From: JACRNA01 sp964366335
Lineage (GTDB): Bacteria > Patescibacteriota > Microgenomatia > CAZETR01 > Amesbacteraceae
Assembly (NCBI GenBank): GCA_964366335.1
Contig: CAYITQ010000001.1
Coordinates: 43,692-107,691 of the forward strand
Length of the DNA: 64,000 bases
Reading direction: 5' to 3'
Shown piece by piece: positions 61,583-64,000 of this stretch; the first letter of the stretch is position 1, and each line of letters starts with the position of its first letter. Both the position numbers and the translations under genes were made by a program. Below the pieces are notes generated by a model. That model was given only the letters and a program-made list of their open reading frames with translations, had not been told where the DNA came from and did no database searches.

Positions 61583-62816
61583 ATGGTGGCTGTTATTACT
61601 GGTGTTGTTTGTAGTCCCCTTGTATCCCAAGTTTCCTCTTTTGGGAGTGGGGGGGACATTCGTGTCGGTAAGACTTGAAGATTTTGTTTTGGCAGGTATT
61701 TTTGGATTGTGGATAATCGCAAATATAAAAAATAAATTTTCTGATCTGAAAACTCCGGTTGGCCAGGCAATTTTGATCTATTGGGCAGTGGGTTTTGTGA
61801 GTATATTCGCCGGAGTATTTTTGACAAAAACAGCTGTTCCCAGTCTGGGCGTATTACATTTTTTAAGGAGAATTGAATATATGTCTATGTACTTTGTAGG
61901 TTATTGGGCGGTAAGTAATATAAAACAGCTAAACAACTTAGTAAAAATGATACTTCTGGTGGGATTAATTGTGGCAATTTATGGCTTAGGCCAGCAGTTT
62001 TTAAATTGGCCGATAATTTCTACCACCAATTCCGAGTTTGCCAAGGGTCTGGCTTTGTCTCTGGGAGAGGGAGCCCGGATTAATTCTACCTTTGCCGGGC
62101 ACTATGATCTGGCTGCTTTTAGTTTATTTCCATTATTAATTTTGTTGTCGCTGATAATTTCAAAAAATGCTCACCGATGGGTAATGATTATTGGTGGCGG
62201 ACTGATTTATTGGGTCATGTTATTGTCCGCTTCGAGAATTACTTTTGCATCATTGGTAATTGTTTCCGGAATATTCTTATTAAGATATAAAAAATGGTGG
62301 GGATTGGTATTGTTAGGGATCATCTCGATAGTTAGTATATTTTTATCACCCCAATTGGCAGGAAGATATTTCAATTTGATTACAGTCGCACGGGCAGAAG
62401 AAAAAATAATCAGGGATGTAAATACCGTCCCTGACGCCTTGAAACCGACACAGGTAGCCGAAGACAGGTCACTTAATATTAGACTCAAAGTTTCGTGGCC
62501 TAAGGCTATCCGCGCTTTTTCTAAAAATCCAATTTTGGGAACGGGGTATTCGTCCGTGGGCTTGGCTGTGGACAATGATTACCTAAGAGTCCTGGCTGAA
62601 ACCGGAATCTTGGGCTTTGCAGCTTTTGCTTTAGTTTTTATAAGATTATTCAAAAGTTGGTTACCTTCGAAAAGTCATTTTGTCTGGGCAATTGTTTGTA
62701 TTACTACCGGGTTATTGTTGAATGCGGTATTTATCGATATCTTTGAAGCTTCAAAGATCGCCACTGTATTTTGGCTGATTACGGGTGTTACCCAAAAATT
62801 TAAAGAGCTGGCATGA
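61569..62816 (+). CDS. O-antigen ligase/polymerase-like membrane protein (Wzy_C, PF04932)
   Basis: 415 aa, about ten helices. RLEDFVLAGIFGLWII near the start, a large outer loop at about 270-320 (LAGRYFNLITVARAEEKI), and GTGYSSVGLAVDNDYLRVLAETGILGF-type ending (short parts visible near 315-345) fit the WaaL/Wzy superfamily. It would join or polymerise undecaprenyl-linked glycan on the outer face. The cell probably has no outer membrane, so the acceptor is not lipid A; an S-layer or membrane glycolipid is possible (inference). ATGA overlap with the next gene. Confidence 0.83.
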   Translation: MEKYKWWLLLLVLFVVPLYPKFPLLGVGGTFVSVRLEDFVLAGIFGLWIIANIKNKFSDLKTPVGQAILIYWAVGFVSIFAGVFLTKTAVPSLGVLHFLRRIEYMSMYFVGYWAVSNIKQLNNLVKMILLVGLIVAIYGLGQQFLNWPIISTTNSEFAKGLALSLGEGARINSTFAGHYDLAAFSLFPLLILLSLIISKNAHRWVMIIGGGLIYWVMLLSASRITFASLVIVSGIFLLRYKKWWGLVLLGIISIVSIFLSPQLAGRYFNLITVARAEEKIIRDVNTVPDALKPTQVAEDRSLNIRLKVSWPKAIRAFSKNPILGTGYSSVGLAVDNDYLRVLAETGILGFAAFALVFIRLFKSWLPSKSHFVWAIVCITTGLLLNAVFIDIFEASKIATVFWLITGVTQKFKELA

Positions 62817-64000
62817 AATATAAAATAATATTTTTAATAATTTTGACTTTAGGCTTTGCTGTGCGGTTATACAAGATTACCAGTCCCGTTGCCGATTGGC
62901 ACTCTTGGCGGCAGGCGGATACTTCCTCAGTCACCAGAAACTTTGTGAAATATGGAGTGGACATGCTCTATCCCAGATATGATGATTTTTCGGATGTTTC
63001 GGGTAAAGGTTTGTTTAATCCCAACGGTTACCGTTTTGTCGAATTTCCCATATTTAATCTGATTCATTACACATTATTTTCTACTTTTGGTTTATTGACA
63101 CTTGAGACTTGGGGCAGAATAACATCTGTACTAGCAACACTAATAAGTTCCGTGTTAATTTATTTTATACTTTGTCGCAAAGCTGATAAATCGGTCGGTC
63201 TGCTTGGTATGGGCTTTTTCTTATTTCTGCCTTACAATATCTTTTTTACCAGAATAATTCTTCCTGAATCTCTCATGGTTACCTTGAGCCTGGTAGCCTT
63301 AGTGTTGTTTGATTACAAAAAAATATACTTGAGCGCTATTTTTGGGGCTTTGGCAGTCTTAGTCAAGCCGGTGGCTCTATTTTTATTAATGCCCATATTT
63401 TGGCAGTGGTGGCGGGAATGTAAACTTCAACTATTTAAATCCAAATTATTCTGGATTTGGAACTTAATTTTGTTTACTCCGTTTTTAATGTGGAGGATAT
63501 GGGAGGCCAGATATCCCATGGGAGTCCCGGCTAATATCTGGCTTCTAAATGGTAATGGCATTAGATTTAAAGGGGCTTTTTTCCAATGGATATTCGGCGA
63601 GCGGATCGGCCATCTAATCTTGGGGTCTTGGGGAATATATCCTCTTTTGGAAGGCTTAGTAGCTATAAATAGTTATTGGCTGGCTTGGGTAATCGGAGCC
63701 TTGGCTTATCTGACGGTGTTTGCCACGGGGAATGTCCACCATGATTATTATCAAATTACTATCATTCCCATAATATCAATTATATTGGCTTTAGGAGTCA
63801 GCCGGGCAAATACTTTTATTAAAAAACTTTTGATGCTGGTCTGTGTCCTATTTATGTTTGCCTTTTCCTGGTATGAGGTGCGAGGGAGGTATCAAATCAA
63901 TCATTATTCCATAGTCAATGCCGGGAGAGCCGTAGATAGATTAATTCCCAAAGATGCCGTGGTTCTGGCTCCGTACAACGGAGATACGGCATTTTTGTAT
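62813..64000 (+). CDS. GT-C glycosyltransferase, GT39-like (3' end beyond the window)
   Basis: 396 codons are visible without a stop; the gene runs off the right edge. ATG at 62813 overlaps the previous stop. The first outer loop has VADWHSWRQADTSSVTRNF (Asp after helix 1, then WRQAD), and NPNGYRFVEFPIFNLIHY follows. Late in the visible part lies NVHHDYYQITIIP, the typical end of the membrane domain. This WRQAD/HHDYYQ type differs from the GYNAYS group at 4-15 kb. The outer C-terminal domain has just begun (AGRAVDRLIPKDAVVLA). Confidence 0.85.
   Translation, partial: MKYKIIFLIILTLGFAVRLYKITSPVADWHSWRQADTSSVTRNFVKYGVDMLYPRYDDFSDVSGKGLFNPNGYRFVEFPIFNLIHYTLFSTFGLLTLETWGRITSVLATLISSVLIYFILCRKADKSVGLLGMGFFLFLPYNIFFTRIILPESLMVTLSLVALVLFDYKKIYLSAIFGALAVLVKPVALFLLMPIFWQWWRECKLQLFKSKLFWIWNLILFTPFLMWRIWEARYPMGVPANIWLLNGNGIRFKGAFFQWIFGERIGHLILGSWGIYPLLEGLVAINSYWLAWVIGALAYLTVFATGNVHHDYYQITIIPIISIILALGVSRANTFIKKLLMLVCVLFMFAFSWYEVRGRYQINHYSIVNAGRAVDRLIPKDAVVLAPYNGDTAFLY

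Noticed and set aside
1..64000. Use of an alternative genetic code (UGA as glycine)
   Set aside because: TGA ends many genes in ATGA overlaps directly at the start of the next gene, and full-length proteins contain no internal TGA, so the standard bacterial code fits.

Overview
This window looks like a surface-glycan or protein-glycosylation locus of an ultra-small Candidate Phyla Radiation (Patescibacteria) bacterium, most likely of the Microgenomates type. The clues are low GC, almost no intergenic space, gene chains joined by ATGA-type overlaps, rare Shine-Dalgarno sequences, and a very large expansion of multi-spanning GT-C glycosyltransferases. TGA works as a stop codon throughout, which argues against the recoded Gracilibacteria/Absconditabacteria. 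The lineage is inferred from architecture; no rRNA or marker gene is present.

Layout. 1-3.26 kb is an accessory block: a winged-helix/Nudix protein (-) divergent from a VOC protein, a hypothetical protein and an AlkA-like HhH protein (+), then a small Cys-containing ORF. Copies of a structured repeat of about 100 bp flank it. 3.27-17 kb: a GT2 gene (-), then a run of GT-C transferases (five close paralogues of the PMT_2/ArnT type, a COG5650-like protein and a PF10131-like protein), interrupted by a DUF3800 gene and followed by GT2 and GT4 genes. 17-24.9 kb: a PIG-V-like mannosyltransferase, a flippase, a DPM1-like GT2, a secreted deacetylase-like protein, and GT4/GT2 enzymes. 24.9-38.7 kb: GT-C proteins, a nucleotidyltransferase / thymidylate-kinase-like / UbiA cassette, a PHP-methyltransferase fusion and two tandem giant AftD-like membrane proteins. 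38.7-55.8 kb: GT2 enzymes (one an internal duplication), five methyltransferases, GalE, another giant membrane protein, AsnB and DPM1-like synthases. 55.8-64 kb: more GT39/GT4 genes, a C39-like peptidase and a DinD/Bro-N-like protein inside the operon, an acetyltransferase, an O-antigen-ligase-like protein and a GT-C gene cut by the window end.

How the parts fit. GT2 and GT4 enzymes would build lipid-linked glycans at the cytoplasmic face. DPM1-like synthases and the UbiA enzyme would make polyprenyl-phosphate sugars, which the GT-C proteins use outside the membrane. The flippase and the ligase-like protein would export and attach chains. GalE is the only obvious sugar-nucleotide enzyme, so most donors must be made elsewhere.

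The least explained signals are short islands of imperfect 7-8 bp tandem repeats inside the glycosyltransferase genes near the two ends of the locus, some coinciding with insertions relative to paralogues; an 11-bp-arm palindromic element in frame inside a GT2 gene; the structured repeat around the first 3 kb; and the non-glycan genes seamlessly coupled into the operons. No stretch of more than 300 bases lacks a gene.
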